Shown here piece after piece: positions 35,572-43,458 of a stretch of DNA of 64,000 nucleotides (position 1 is the first letter of the stretch; every line of letters begins with the position of its first letter). The stretch lies in assembly GCF_002114285.1 (NCBI RefSeq), contig NZ_NEDJ01000005.1:1-64000 (forward strand), in the 5' to 3' direction. A program made the position numbers and the translations under genes. A model generated the notes under the pieces. The model searched no databases and was not told where the DNA came from. It saw only the letters and a program-made list of their open reading frames with translations. This stretch comes from Halorubrum ezzemoulense DSM 17463 (lineage in GTDB: Archaea > Halobacteriota > Halobacteria > Halobacteriales > Haloferacaceae).

Positions 35572-36534
35572 ATGAATCCGCTCGACCGATACGAGTCGCT
35601 CGTCGACGACGTCGACGCGTTCCGGGCGGCGTGCGACCGGCCCCTCCCCTCGGTCGTGCGCACGAACGGGATCGCGGCGACGCCGGCCCGCGTCCGCGAG
35701 GCGTTCGACGAGTCGGGCGTCGCTTACGAGCCCGTCGACTGGCACGACGGCCTCTTCCGGCTCCCCGACGGCAACCCCGGCGGCAACTGGCCGTACGTCC
35801 ACGGCTGGACTCACGGGCAGGAGGAGGTGTCCGTGCTGCCGACGCTCGCCCTCGACCCGCGACCCGGCGAGCGCGTCTGGGACGCCTGCGCGGCGCCCGG
35901 CAGCAAGACCACCCAGATCGCCGACGCGATGGACGACGAGGGGACCGTCGTCGCCAACGACAACAACCTCGGGCGCCTCTCCGCGCTCCGGCACAACGCC
36001 GAGCGCCTCGGGATCACGAACGCGATCGTCACGAACCAGGACGCCCGCAACTTCTCGACGAAGCCGCTGGCGTTCGACGAGTTCGACCGCGCGTTGGTCG
36101 ACGCGCCCTGCTCCTGTGAGGGTACGTGCCGGAAGAACCCGGACGTCCTCGACCAGTGGACGCTCGACCACGTCCACGCGGTCGCCGGCATCCAGAAGGG
36201 CGTCCTGGCGAGGGCCGTCCAGGCGACCCGCCCCGGCGGCGTCGTCGTCTACTCCACGTGTACGTTCGCGCCCGAGGAGAACGAGGCCGTCCTCGACCAC
36301 GTCCTCGCGAACGAGGACTGCGAACTGGTCGAGTTCGACCTGCCGCTCGACGCCGACCCCGGCGTGACCGAGTGGGAGGGGGAGACGTACGACGAGTCGG
36401 TGACGCGCGCGCAACGGATCTACCCCCACCGCAACGACACGGGCGGCTTCTTCTGCGCGAAGCTTCGAGTCGGCGGCGCGGCGGGCGATGAGACCGATAG
36501 CGCGGCCGCCGCCGACGGGGTGGTGGACGCGTGA
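35572..36534 (+). CDS. NOL1/NOP2/Sun-family RNA m5C methyltransferase
   Basis: The 320-residue enzyme methylates cytosine C5 in tRNA or rRNA. It shows SAM motif I DACAAPGSKTTQ at 104-115, motif IV DAPCSCEG with Cys180, KNPDVLDQW, and motif VI YSTCTFAPEENE with the nucleophile Cys230; both cysteines needed for catalysis and product release are present. The end RIYPHRNDTGGFFCAKL is typical of RsmF/NSUN proteins. No RNA-binding domain is fused; the next gene, overlapping by 4 bases, may supply it. The ATG at 35572 begins the family homology. Confidence 0.93.
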   Translation: MNPLDRYESLVDDVDAFRAACDRPLPSVVRTNGIAATPARVREAFDESGVAYEPVDWHDGLFRLPDGNPGGNWPYVHGWTHGQEEVSVLPTLALDPRPGERVWDACAAPGSKTTQIADAMDDEGTVVANDNNLGRLSALRHNAERLGITNAIVTNQDARNFSTKPLAFDEFDRALVDAPCSCEGTCRKNPDVLDQWTLDHVHAVAGIQKGVLARAVQATRPGGVVVYSTCTFAPEENEAVLDHVLANEDCELVEFDLPLDADPGVTEWEGETYDESVTRAQRIYPHRNDTGGFFCAKLRVGGAAGDETDSAAAADGVVDA

Positions 36535-37082
36535 GCGACGAGACCGGCGGAGAGGCAGGCGACGCCCCCACCAACGACGGCCAGCGGTTCGACCGGCTCC
36601 CCGCGACCCCTGCGGACCGCGAGGTCGAGGGCCGTGCGAGCCGCGCGGAGGTCCTCGACTGGTGGGAGGAGCGGTTCGGGATCGACCCCGAGGTGTTCGC
36701 GGAGTACTCCTTCTGGGAGAAGGGCGCGGGGAAGATCTGGATCTTCAACGGCGAGGCGACCGACCCCAGCGAGGTCGAGGCGATCGGGATGACCTTCCTG
36801 CGCACGCGACAGGACCACTGGAAGCCGACCGGCCGGGCGGTCTCGCGGTTCGGTCGCCTCGCGACCAAGAACGCGATCGAACTGGACCCGGCGCAGGCGT
36901 CCCGGTTCGCGGCGGGTGACGACCAAGACCTCCCCGAGTGGGACGGCGACTGGGGCTACCTGATCGCGACCCACGAGGTCGCGGGCGAGTCGGTCCCGAT
37001 CGGGGTTGGGCTGTACCTCTACGACGAGCTGCGCTCCGTGGTCCCGAAGGGGAGCCGGGCGGACCTGCCGGTCGTGGAGTGA
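36531..37082 (+). CDS. Haloarchaeal protein coupled to the m5C methyltransferase, PUA-like candidate (DUF7122-like)
   Basis: The 183-residue protein starts with GTG inside the GTGA overlap with the methyltransferase stop, so the two are translationally coupled. After a 30-residue acidic N-terminus come EVLDWWEERFGIDPEVFAEYSFWEKGAGKIWIFNGEA, GMTFLRTRQDHWKPT and TKNAIELDPAQASRFAAGD, ending in DWGYLIATHEVAGESVPIGVGLY. Similar segments (YSFWEKG.KIWIF, then a PUA-like beta-barrel) occur as the C-terminal region of bacterial RsmF. I infer a split RNA-binding module for the neighbour; this is not proven. Homologues are labelled DUF7122. Confidence 0.75.
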   Translation: MSDETGGEAGDAPTNDGQRFDRLPATPADREVEGRASRAEVLDWWEERFGIDPEVFAEYSFWEKGAGKIWIFNGEATDPSEVEAIGMTFLRTRQDHWKPTGRAVSRFGRLATKNAIELDPAQASRFAAGDDQDLPEWDGDWGYLIATHEVAGESVPIGVGLYLYDELRSVVPKGSRADLPVVE

Positions 37083-37159
37083 GCGGCCCTCCCGGCGTTC
37101 GGTAAAAAGTCAGTCGTCGGAGCGCCGCGGTTCGACGGCGCTCCAGCGGGTCGTGCGGG

Positions 37160-37417
37160 TCAGATCGACGTGTCCTCCGGCGGTTTGGTGGCGAGGTTGG
37201 TGATTCCGTACGCCGCCAGTAGCAGCAGCCCCAGCAGGATGGTGTACGACCGGACGCTGAGGCTTATCAGCGTCTCGTGGACGACCTGTCCCTCTCCCGA
37301 CACCGGGTGCGGCGCCCCCGCGATTATCTCGAGCAGCCCCATCCCGACCGTGCCGATCAGGATGAGCGCGCCGCCGCCGTACAGTCCGACTCGTTCCATG
37401 GTAGTGAGTTGGCTCAT
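37160..37417 (-). CDS. Small two-helix membrane protein next to DoxX
   Basis: The 85-residue protein has two hydrophobic helices (GLYGGGALILIGTVGMGLLEIIAG and YTILLGLLLLAAYGITNLA) joined by a loop with GEGQVVHETLIS. The ATG at 37417 lies 14 bases after the DoxX gene stop, so the pair is one transcript. No domain is recognised; it may be a partner subunit of the DoxX protein, by position only. Confidence 0.7.
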   Translation of the reverse strand: MSQLTTMERVGLYGGGALILIGTVGMGLLEIIAGAPHPVSGEGQVVHETLISLSVRSYTILLGLLLLAAYGITNLATKPPEDTSI

Positions 37418-37431
37418 GCGTCGTCACCTCG

Positions 37432-37965
37432 TTAGCCGATTAAGTACCGCAGCCGCGGGTGGTCCCTGACGAACGACGTCTTCGCGAGGTAGGCGTCGAC
37501 GCCGAGCACGCGCCCGGCCCCGAGCGTGGCGATCATCGCGAAGATCAGCAGCCCGAGCAGGTCGCCGGTGATCACGCCGTGGGCCCAGCCGCCGGTCTCG
37601 CCGTTGATGAAGTAGAAGAACGTCATCAGGAACGCGCCGAAGAACGCCGCCAGCCGCGTCAGCGCGCCGACGATCAGCCCCAACCCGATCAGCGTCTGTC
37701 CCAAGGGGACCATGATGTTCGTGAACGACAACAGGATCCCGTCGGAGAACAGCGTGACCACCGGGCCGAGGCTCGTCTGCGCCGCCGCGCCGCCGACGAA
37801 CCAGCTCGCGTCGAACGGCCACGCGAGGAACTTGTCGAGTCCCGCGTGGAGGAACCACCACCCGACGATCAGACGCAAGACGACGAGCCAGTAGGCGAAG
37901 CGCGACTCCTCGACCGGGAACGATACGTCTCTGCCCAGCAGCTGCGTTTGGATGTTCGTGACCAT
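37432..37965 (-). CDS. DoxX-family membrane protein
   Basis: The 177-residue protein has four hydrophobic helices. Family marks are RLIVGWWFLHAGLDKFLAWPF at helix 1 and MVPLGQTLIGLGLIVGALTRLAAFFGAFLM in the middle. DoxD subunits of thiosulfate:quinone oxidoreductase belong to the same superfamily, but the partner DoxA is not here, so oxidation of thiosulfate cannot be claimed. A TATA-like GATATATAAACC around 37998-38010 lies 33-45 bases upstream of the ATG. The next gene downstream encodes a small membrane protein. Confidence 0.85.
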   Translation of the reverse strand: MVTNIQTQLLGRDVSFPVEESRFAYWLVVLRLIVGWWFLHAGLDKFLAWPFDASWFVGGAAAQTSLGPVVTLFSDGILLSFTNIMVPLGQTLIGLGLIVGALTRLAAFFGAFLMTFFYFINGETGGWAHGVITGDLLGLLIFAMIATLGAGRVLGVDAYLAKTSFVRDHPRLRYLIG

Positions 37966-38100
37966 GCGTAACCTCGGTTGCGAAAATGTTCGGTTAGGAT
38001 ATATAAACCTATCTCCAATGTCACCGACGAGTAATTCGCGAACCGCGGACTACTCCTTCCGTCTCACCGTTCCGCCGCCGAGCCCCTCCCACTCAACTCG

Positions 38101-39564
38101 CTAGCCGAGCGTCGAGAGGGTTGCGCTCGCGTCGTCGACGCCGTACTCGTCCAGCGTCGCCTCCACCGTGGACAGCGCCGCCCCGTCGTCGATATCGTCG
38201 TCGATTCGCTCCAACACCGCCGGTCTGACCAGCGTGCGGCCGACGAGCTCGTGGGCGGGGAACGGCCCGCCCTCCACCGCCGCCTCGCTCACGCCGTGTC
38301 GGTCGGCGAGGTCCCGCAGGGGGAGCACGTCGTCCGCCGGTTCGAAGGCGTCCGGGAGGGCGGCGGCGGCGTCCGCGACGAACTCGGCCTCGTACTCGCG
38401 GAGCACGTCGACCACGTCCTTCACGCGGACCGCGCCCGAGTAGGTGACGACGCGGTGGTCGCGTGCGGCTACCTCCTCGCCGACGCCAAGGCTCTCGTCG
38501 ACCGCGACGAGCAGGTCCACGTCCTCCACGTCAGCGAGTTGGCCGAGCTTCTTCTCGACGTACTCGGGGGTCCAGAAGCCCATGACCTCGAAGAACAGCC
38601 GGAAGTCGGCGTGGTCGTAGTCGAACGCGAAGTCCGGGATCATGACGCTCGCGCCGGTTTCGAGGGGTTCCGGCTCGCGGACGAGGGTCCAGTCGAGGTC
38701 GAGCCCGCGGAACCGACCGGCGAAGTCCGCTTCGACCCCGCTGTCGAAGTCGGGCTCCGCCACCGGCTCCACGTCGGGCACGGTCACGTCGCCGTCCGAG
38801 AGCCGCATCGTTCGCTCGCGGCCGCGGTCGTCGATCGTCGCCTCCAGCGACCACTCGGCGGACTCCGCGGCGGTCCGGAGCAGTCTCGCGAAGGCGGTCC
38901 CGTACCGTCGGGTGCGCGAGAACAGCGCGTCAGGCCCGGTGACGACGAGCTCCCGGCCCTCGGGAGTCTGCTCCAGTTCGTACATCAGCCGCAGGCGCTT
39001 CACCGCCGAGACGAGCCGCTTCGGGTCGTTCGACCGCACTCTGACCTCGGTGGCGTCGAACAGCGTAGTCTGGGCCAGAGAGAGGTCGTACTGCTCCAGC
39101 AGCGTGTCGGGGTCCCAGCGCACGTCGGCGTCGACGAGTACCCGATTCACGTCGCGGTCGGCGTACAGCGACGCCGACACGTCCCTCGAGTCGATCCCAA
39201 CCGCGTCGGCCGCTCGATCTATCGCGGTCTCTCGATCCGCCTCGCTCGCGACGCCGACCGCCTCCGCGGCCTCGAACGCGGCCCGCCGGACGCGACGCGG
39301 CGGGACGGCCGCGCGCGTCTCGAACTCGCACTCGCGCTCGACGAGCGCCGCCAGCCCGCGGACGAGCTTGAAGTCGCCGTTCCGCGCGGCCGCGTCGGCC
39401 TCCAAGTCCGCCAGCGCGTCGTCGAGGTCGCCGCGGCGCTCGCCGACGTGCGACTCGAACGCCCCGAAGACGCGCGCCGCGAGCGGCCGATGTTCCCGCC
39501 CGGTGAACTGCGGGCGGTAGCCGCCGCCCGCCCGGGAGACGCGCAGGAGGTCCTTCCGTAGCAC
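38101..39564 (-). CDS. DUF790/Bax1-type nuclease
   Basis: The 487-residue protein begins with GTG and MLRKDLLRVSRAGGGY. DUF790 proteins include Bax1, a structure-specific endonuclease that works with the XPB helicase in archaea. The nuclease centre is readable: Asp311 in MIPDFAF, Glu326 in LFFEVMGFW and Lys338/339 in YVEKKL, the PD-(D/E)xK arrangement. The N-terminal domain (20-200) is helical and charged. In many archaea the gene sits beside xpb; here the neighbours are thiC (upstream) and doxX (downstream), and no helicase lies in the window. Confidence 0.85.
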   Translation of the reverse strand: MLRKDLLRVSRAGGGYRPQFTGREHRPLAARVFGAFESHVGERRGDLDDALADLEADAAARNGDFKLVRGLAALVERECEFETRAAVPPRRVRRAAFEAAEAVGVASEADRETAIDRAADAVGIDSRDVSASLYADRDVNRVLVDADVRWDPDTLLEQYDLSLAQTTLFDATEVRVRSNDPKRLVSAVKRLRLMYELEQTPEGRELVVTGPDALFSRTRRYGTAFARLLRTAAESAEWSLEATIDDRGRERTMRLSDGDVTVPDVEPVAEPDFDSGVEADFAGRFRGLDLDWTLVREPEPLETGASVMIPDFAFDYDHADFRLFFEVMGFWTPEYVEKKLGQLADVEDVDLLVAVDESLGVGEEVAARDHRVVTYSGAVRVKDVVDVLREYEAEFVADAAAALPDAFEPADDVLPLRDLADRHGVSEAAVEGGPFPAHELVGRTLVRPAVLERIDDDIDDGAALSTVEATLDEYGVDDASATLSTLG

Positions 39565-39669
39565 GGCGGCGGCTACGGGCGTGGCGGCCTAAAACCGGCC
39601 GGGTTCGACGCTCCCGCGCCGACGCGCGCTTCCGGCCGCGGCTCGCCCGCATCGGCCCCTCCGCCCGCA

Positions 39670-41121
39670 TCAGTCGTCGTCCGTGGTCTCCGGGGTGAAC
39701 GTCACTCCCTCGACCTCGATCCGCTCCGGCACGCGGCTCGTGTCGTGGGTCCCGACCGGCGGGAGGTTCACGTTCGCGGCCGGCGACGCGTCGAGGTCCG
39801 TCCCCTCCGATCCCGCTATCGACGCCATGTCGCCGTCCGCGTCTCGGGCGTCCTGATCGATCCGCATCGAGCAGAACTCCGCGCCGCACATCGAGCAGAA
39901 GCGGGCCTCCTTGTAGTTGTCTCCCGGAAGCGTCTGGTCATGGTACGACCGCGCGCGCTCGGGGTCGAGCGCGAGGTCGAACTGGCGCCGCCAGTCGAAC
40001 TCGTACCGCGCCTCAGAGAGCGCGTCGTCCCAGTCGCGCGCGCCGGGGAGGTCGTTCGCCACGTCGGCCGCGTGCGCCGCGATCCGATACGCGGCGAGAC
40101 CGTCCCGCACGTCCTCGGGCTCCGGCAGTCCGAGGTGCTCCTTCGGCGTCACATAGCACAGCATGGCCGCGCCGGCCCGCGCGGCCTCGGTCGCGCCGAT
40201 CGCGCTCGTGATGTGGTCGTACCCCGGCGCCACGTCCGTCACCAGCGGGCCGAGGACGTAGAACGGCGCTCCGTCGCACACCGCCTGCTGCCGCTCGACG
40301 TTCTCCGCGATATCGTCCAGCGGGACGTGGCCGGGGCCCTCCACCATTACCTGGACGCCGTGGTCCCACGCGGTCCGCGTGAGGTCTCCGAGGGTGTCGA
40401 GCTCGGCGAACTGCGCCTCGTCGCTCGCGTCGGCCACACAGCCCGGCCGGAGGCCGTCCCCGAGAGAGACCGTCACGTCGTGTTCGGCGAATGTCTCACA
40501 TATTGCCTCGAAATTCGCGTACAGCGGGTTCTGCGACCCGTTCTCCTCCATCCACTGCGCGAGGATCGACCCCCCTCGCGAGACGATCCCCGTCTTCCGG
40601 CCGTCGGTCAGCGGGAGGTGTCCCATCAGTATCCCCGCGTGGACCGTCATGTAGTCGACGCCCTGCCGCGCCTGTTTCTCGATGACGTCGAGCAGGAGCT
40701 CGCGGGTGATCGCCTCGGCGGACTCGGCCCGCTTGACCGCCTCGTAGATCGGGACCGTCCCGACCGGCACCGGCGAGTGCGCGACGTTGGCCTCGCGGGT
40801 CGCGTCCAGCTCGTCGCCCGTCGAGAGGTCCATCACCGTGTCGGCGCCGTAGTGGACCGCCGCGTGGAGCTTTTCGAGCTCCTCCTCCCGGCCGCTCGTC
40901 GTCTCGCTGTTCCCGATGTTCGCGTTGACCTTCGTGGCGAACGCCCGGCCGATGACCATCGGGTCGAGCGCGTCGTGCGCGTGGTTGTTCGGAATCACCG
41001 CGCGCCCCTCGGCGACCGCCTCGCGAACGAACTCCGGGTCGCGGTTCTCGCGCGCCGCCGCGCGTTCGATCGCGGAGGTGACCTCGCCGCGTCGCGCCCG
41101 CTCCATCTGTGTCGCTGGCAT
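39670..41121 (-). CDS. thiC: Phosphomethylpyrimidine synthase (HMP-P synthase)
   Basis: The 483-residue radical SAM enzyme makes the pyrimidine of thiamine from aminoimidazole ribotide. It shows [49 protein letters not shown] and the C-terminal cluster motif CSMCGAEFC with Cys409, Cys412 and Cys417, all intact. A Gly/Asp-rich 60-residue tail follows, as in other haloarchaea. The ATG at 41121 lies 24-32 bases from a TATA box, so the transcript is leaderless and a riboswitch is not possible; a perfect inverted repeat between TATA and start may be the operator. Confidence 0.95.
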   Translation of the reverse strand: MPATQMERARRGEVTSAIERAAARENRDPEFVREAVAEGRAVIPNNHAHDALDPMVIGRAFATKVNANIGNSETTSGREEELEKLHAAVHYGADTVMDLSTGDELDATREANVAHSPVPVGTVPIYEAVKRAESAEAITRELLLDVIEKQARQGVDYMTVHAGILMGHLPLTDGRKTGIVSRGGSILAQWMEENGSQNPLYANFEAICETFAEHDVTVSLGDGLRPGCVADASDEAQFAELDTLGDLTRTAWDHGVQVMVEGPGHVPLDDIAENVERQQAVCDGAPFYVLGPLVTDVAPGYDHITSAIGATEAARAGAAMLCYVTPKEHLGLPEPEDVRDGLAAYRIAAHAADVANDLPGARDWDDALSEARYEFDWRRQFDLALDPERARSYHDQTLPGDNYKEARFCSMCGAEFCSMRIDQDARDADGDMASIAGSEGTDLDASPAANVNLPPVGTHDTSRVPERIEVEGVTFTPETTDDD

Positions 41122-41122
41122 A

Positions 41123-41135
41123 ATTACCCGGTAAT
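41123..41135 (-). promoter_or_regulatory. Inverted repeat (candidate operator) at the thiC start
   Basis: ATTACC, one C, GGTAAT is a perfect 6-bp inverted repeat centred 8 bases before the thiC ATG. It lies between the TATA box and the expected transcription start, a place where a bound protein would block RNA polymerase. Haloarchaeal thiC is known to be controlled by the repressor-type protein ThiR; whether this is its site is not known to me. Confidence 0.55.
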
Positions 41136-41144
41136 ACCACTAAC

Positions 41145-41153
41145 TAATATATT
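41145..41153 (-). promoter_or_regulatory. TATA box of thiC
   Basis: On the minus strand this reads AATATATTA, 24-32 bases from the start codon, in an otherwise GC-rich region. Confidence 0.7.
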
Positions 41154-41232
41154 CTGTGGTAAACGGCTCGGCGCACCGAGTCGGCGCCCGGGTGCGACAC
41201 GCTTAACCCCGAAACCCGCGGATCGGAGAGTA

Positions 41233-42963
41233 ATGAGTACCGACGCGGCGGGCGACGCCGAGTCCGACGACGCCGCTTCCGGGGACCCCACCGACTCCGA
41301 GGCGTTCGTCCGCACCTGCGAACACCTCGTCGACAGGATCCTCGACGGCGAGATCGAGCGCGACGACCTCGAACGCGCCAAGCTCGACGCCTGCTCGGAG
41401 TTCGGCTCCCCCAAGGTGCCGAAGAACACCGAGATCCTCGACCACGCACCGACGGAGCACCGCGACGACGTGATCGAGGTGGTCCAGCGCAAGCCCGTCC
41501 GGACCGCGTCCGGGGTCTCCCCCGTGGCGATCATGACTTCCCCCGAACTGTGCCCGCACGGGAAGTGCCTCTACTGCCCGGGCGGCCCGGCCTCAGAGTT
41601 CTCCTCCGCGCAGTCGTACACGGGCCACGAGCCCGCGGCGGCCCGCGGCGAGCAGAACGACTACGACCCGTACGGGCAGGTCACGCTCCGGCTCGAACAG
41701 CTCCGCAAGATCGGCCACCCCGTCGACAAGGTGGAGCTCATCCTCATGGGCGGGACGATGACCGCGCGCTCGCACGACTACCAGGAGTGGTTCGTCAAGC
41801 GCGCGCTCCAGGCGATGAACGACTACGACCTCGACAAGGAGCCGGAGCCCGCGGAGGGCGAGTCGTTCGCGCCCGCGCCCGAGGAGACCGAGTTCGAGTA
41901 CCTCGAAGACGTGATCGCCGAGAACGAGACGAATCCGATCCGCAACATCGGCACCACCTTCGAGACGAAGCCCGACTGGTGCGACCCGGAGCAGATCGAC
42001 CGGATGCTCGACCTCGGCGGCACGAAGGTCGAGGTCGGCGTCCAGACCACCTACGAGCGGATCAACCGCGAGATGCACCGCGGCCACGGCAACGAGGCGA
42101 GCCGGAACGCCAACCGCCGCCTGCGCGACGCCGCGTTCAAAATCGGCTTCCACATGATGCCGGGCCAGCCCGGGATGACCCGCGAGATGTGTCTGGAGGA
42201 CTTCCGGCAGCTGTTCGAGAACCCCGACTGGCGCCCCGACTACCTGAAGATCTACCCCACGCTCGTCGTCGAGGGGACGCGGGTGTACGACCGGTGGCGG
42301 CGCGACGACTTCGACCCGCTCACGAGCGAGGAGGCGGCCGACCTCGTCGCCGACGTGATGGACCTGATCCCGAAGTACACGCGGCTCCAGCGCGTCCAGC
42401 GCGACATCCCGGCCGACTTCATCGACGCGGGCGTCCAGAAGTCGAACCTCCGACAGCTCGCCGCCCAGCGCGCCGAGGAGAAGGGGATCGTCCAGCGCGA
42501 CATCCGCGCCCGCGAAGTCGGCCACAACGACGCCGACCCGGACCCGGACGACGTGGAACTCTCGGTCACCACCTACGAGGCCGGCGGCGGCACGGAACAC
42601 TTCATCGCCTTCGAGGACCCCGTGCGCGACCTGCTCGTCGGCTTCTGTCGGCTTCGGTTCCCCTCGTTCGCCCCCGACCAGCCGGGCGCGCCGGGAACCG
42701 AGAGCGACCCGATCCGGCCGGAGCTCGAAGACGCCGCGCTGATCCGCGAGCTCCACGTGTACGGCACCGAGGTCGGCATCGGCGGCGACGGCGACTGGCA
42801 GCATAAGGGGTACGGGACGAAGCTGCTCGAACGCGCCGAGGAGCTCTCTCGCGACGCGGGCTACGACAAGGTCGCGGTCATCTCCGGCATCGGCGCCCGC
42901 GAGTACTACCGCAACAAGCTCGGTTACCGGCAGGACGGGCCGTACGTGTCGAAGCGGCTGTAG
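41233..42963 (+). CDS. elp3: Elp3: tRNA uridine-34 carboxymethyl-modifying radical SAM/acetyltransferase
   Basis: The 576-residue enzyme installs the carboxymethyl group at wobble uridine of tRNAs. The radical SAM part has the CPHGKCLYC motif with Cys107, Cys112 and Cys115, then LMGGTMTARS, EVGVQTTYERINREMHRGH and KIGFHMMPGQPGMTREM. The C-terminal acetyltransferase has DGDWQHKGYGTKLLERAEELS (acetyl-CoA loop) and GIGAREYYRNKLGYR. Both domains are complete. The 40-residue acidic N-terminus is a halophilic extension. The start at 41233 is divergent from thiC with 111 bases between; the two are functionally unrelated. Confidence 0.95.
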   Translation: MSTDAAGDAESDDAASGDPTDSEAFVRTCEHLVDRILDGEIERDDLERAKLDACSEFGSPKVPKNTEILDHAPTEHRDDVIEVVQRKPVRTASGVSPVAIMTSPELCPHGKCLYCPGGPASEFSSAQSYTGHEPAAARGEQNDYDPYGQVTLRLEQLRKIGHPVDKVELILMGGTMTARSHDYQEWFVKRALQAMNDYDLDKEPEPAEGESFAPAPEETEFEYLEDVIAENETNPIRNIGTTFETKPDWCDPEQIDRMLDLGGTKVEVGVQTTYERINREMHRGHGNEASRNANRRLRDAAFKIGFHMMPGQPGMTREMCLEDFRQLFENPDWRPDYLKIYPTLVVEGTRVYDRWRRDDFDPLTSEEAADLVADVMDLIPKYTRLQRVQRDIPADFIDAGVQKSNLRQLAAQRAEEKGIVQRDIRAREVGHNDADPDPDDVELSVTTYEAGGGTEHFIAFEDPVRDLLVGFCRLRFPSFAPDQPGAPGTESDPIRPELEDAALIRELHVYGTEVGIGGDGDWQHKGYGTKLLERAEELSRDAGYDKVAVISGIGAREYYRNKLGYRQDGPYVSKRL

Positions 42964-43105
42964 GCCCTCGGCCGACCGAACCCACGCCCGCTTCCGTCGG
43001 GAGTCGCTCCCCCGTCGCGTACCGTCGTCGACTGACGTTTCTGGCGACCACCGCCTTTCTGTTTACTTGGATTTAGATTAGTACAGAGTCATTCATTGAT
43101 GAAAA

Positions 43106-43111
43106 TTTATA
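43106..43111 (+). promoter_or_regulatory. TATA box before the S8 peptidase remnant
   Basis: TTTATA lies 34-39 bases before the ATG at 43145. The surrounding 43060-43120 is clearly AT-rich, so a full promoter seems to have been kept although the downstream gene is reduced. Confidence 0.55.
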
Positions 43112-43144
43112 CTCTATCAGGATACAATATCGGTACCTCGTCAC

Positions 43145-43384
43145 ATGAGGACTACTCACATGAACTTCGAACGACGAACTTTCGTGAAGGGGGTCGCCGG
43201 CCTCGCTGCACTCGTCCGCGAACTCGAACCGAACGCGAATGCGAGCCGGATCGAGCAGGCGATCCAGAAGGGCGCCGAGGGGGCGAACGGCAAGAGCGAC
43301 TCGGAGTTCGGTGCCGGGATCATCAACGCGCTCAACACCGTCGAGCGCCTCGGCAGCGGCAAGGGGAAAGGCAACGGTAACTGA
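43145..43384 (+). pseudogene. Collapsed Tat-exported S8 (subtilisin-like) peptidase remnant
   Basis: The 79-codon frame encodes MNFERRTFVKGVAGLAALV (from the internal ATG at 43160), a Tat-type signal start with RRTFVKG, running directly into RELEPNANASRIEQAIQKGA and EFGAGIINALNTVERLG, then a GKGKGNGN tail. The latter part looks like the end of a halolysin-type subtilase catalytic domain, where AALVREL follows the Ser helix (SxxxPHVAGLAALV) and GAGIINALN closes the domain. The whole catalytic triad region is absent. The join falls in VAGLAAL (43193-43213), a segment plausible in both the signal peptide and the Ser helix, so an in-frame deletion between short repeats is the likely origin. It may still be translated; protease activity is impossible. 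Confidence 0.65.
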
Positions 43385-43458
43385 CGCGCGGGGAGCCGAC
43401 CGTCGCGCTGAATCCCACAACGACACGCCTTTTTCCGCCCCGGCGGTCTCTATCACGT

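Noticed and set aside
39745-41232. A plus-strand extension of elp3 by about 500 codons
   Set aside because: It is antisense to thiC and Arg-rich. Elp3 homology starts only after the ATG at 41233.
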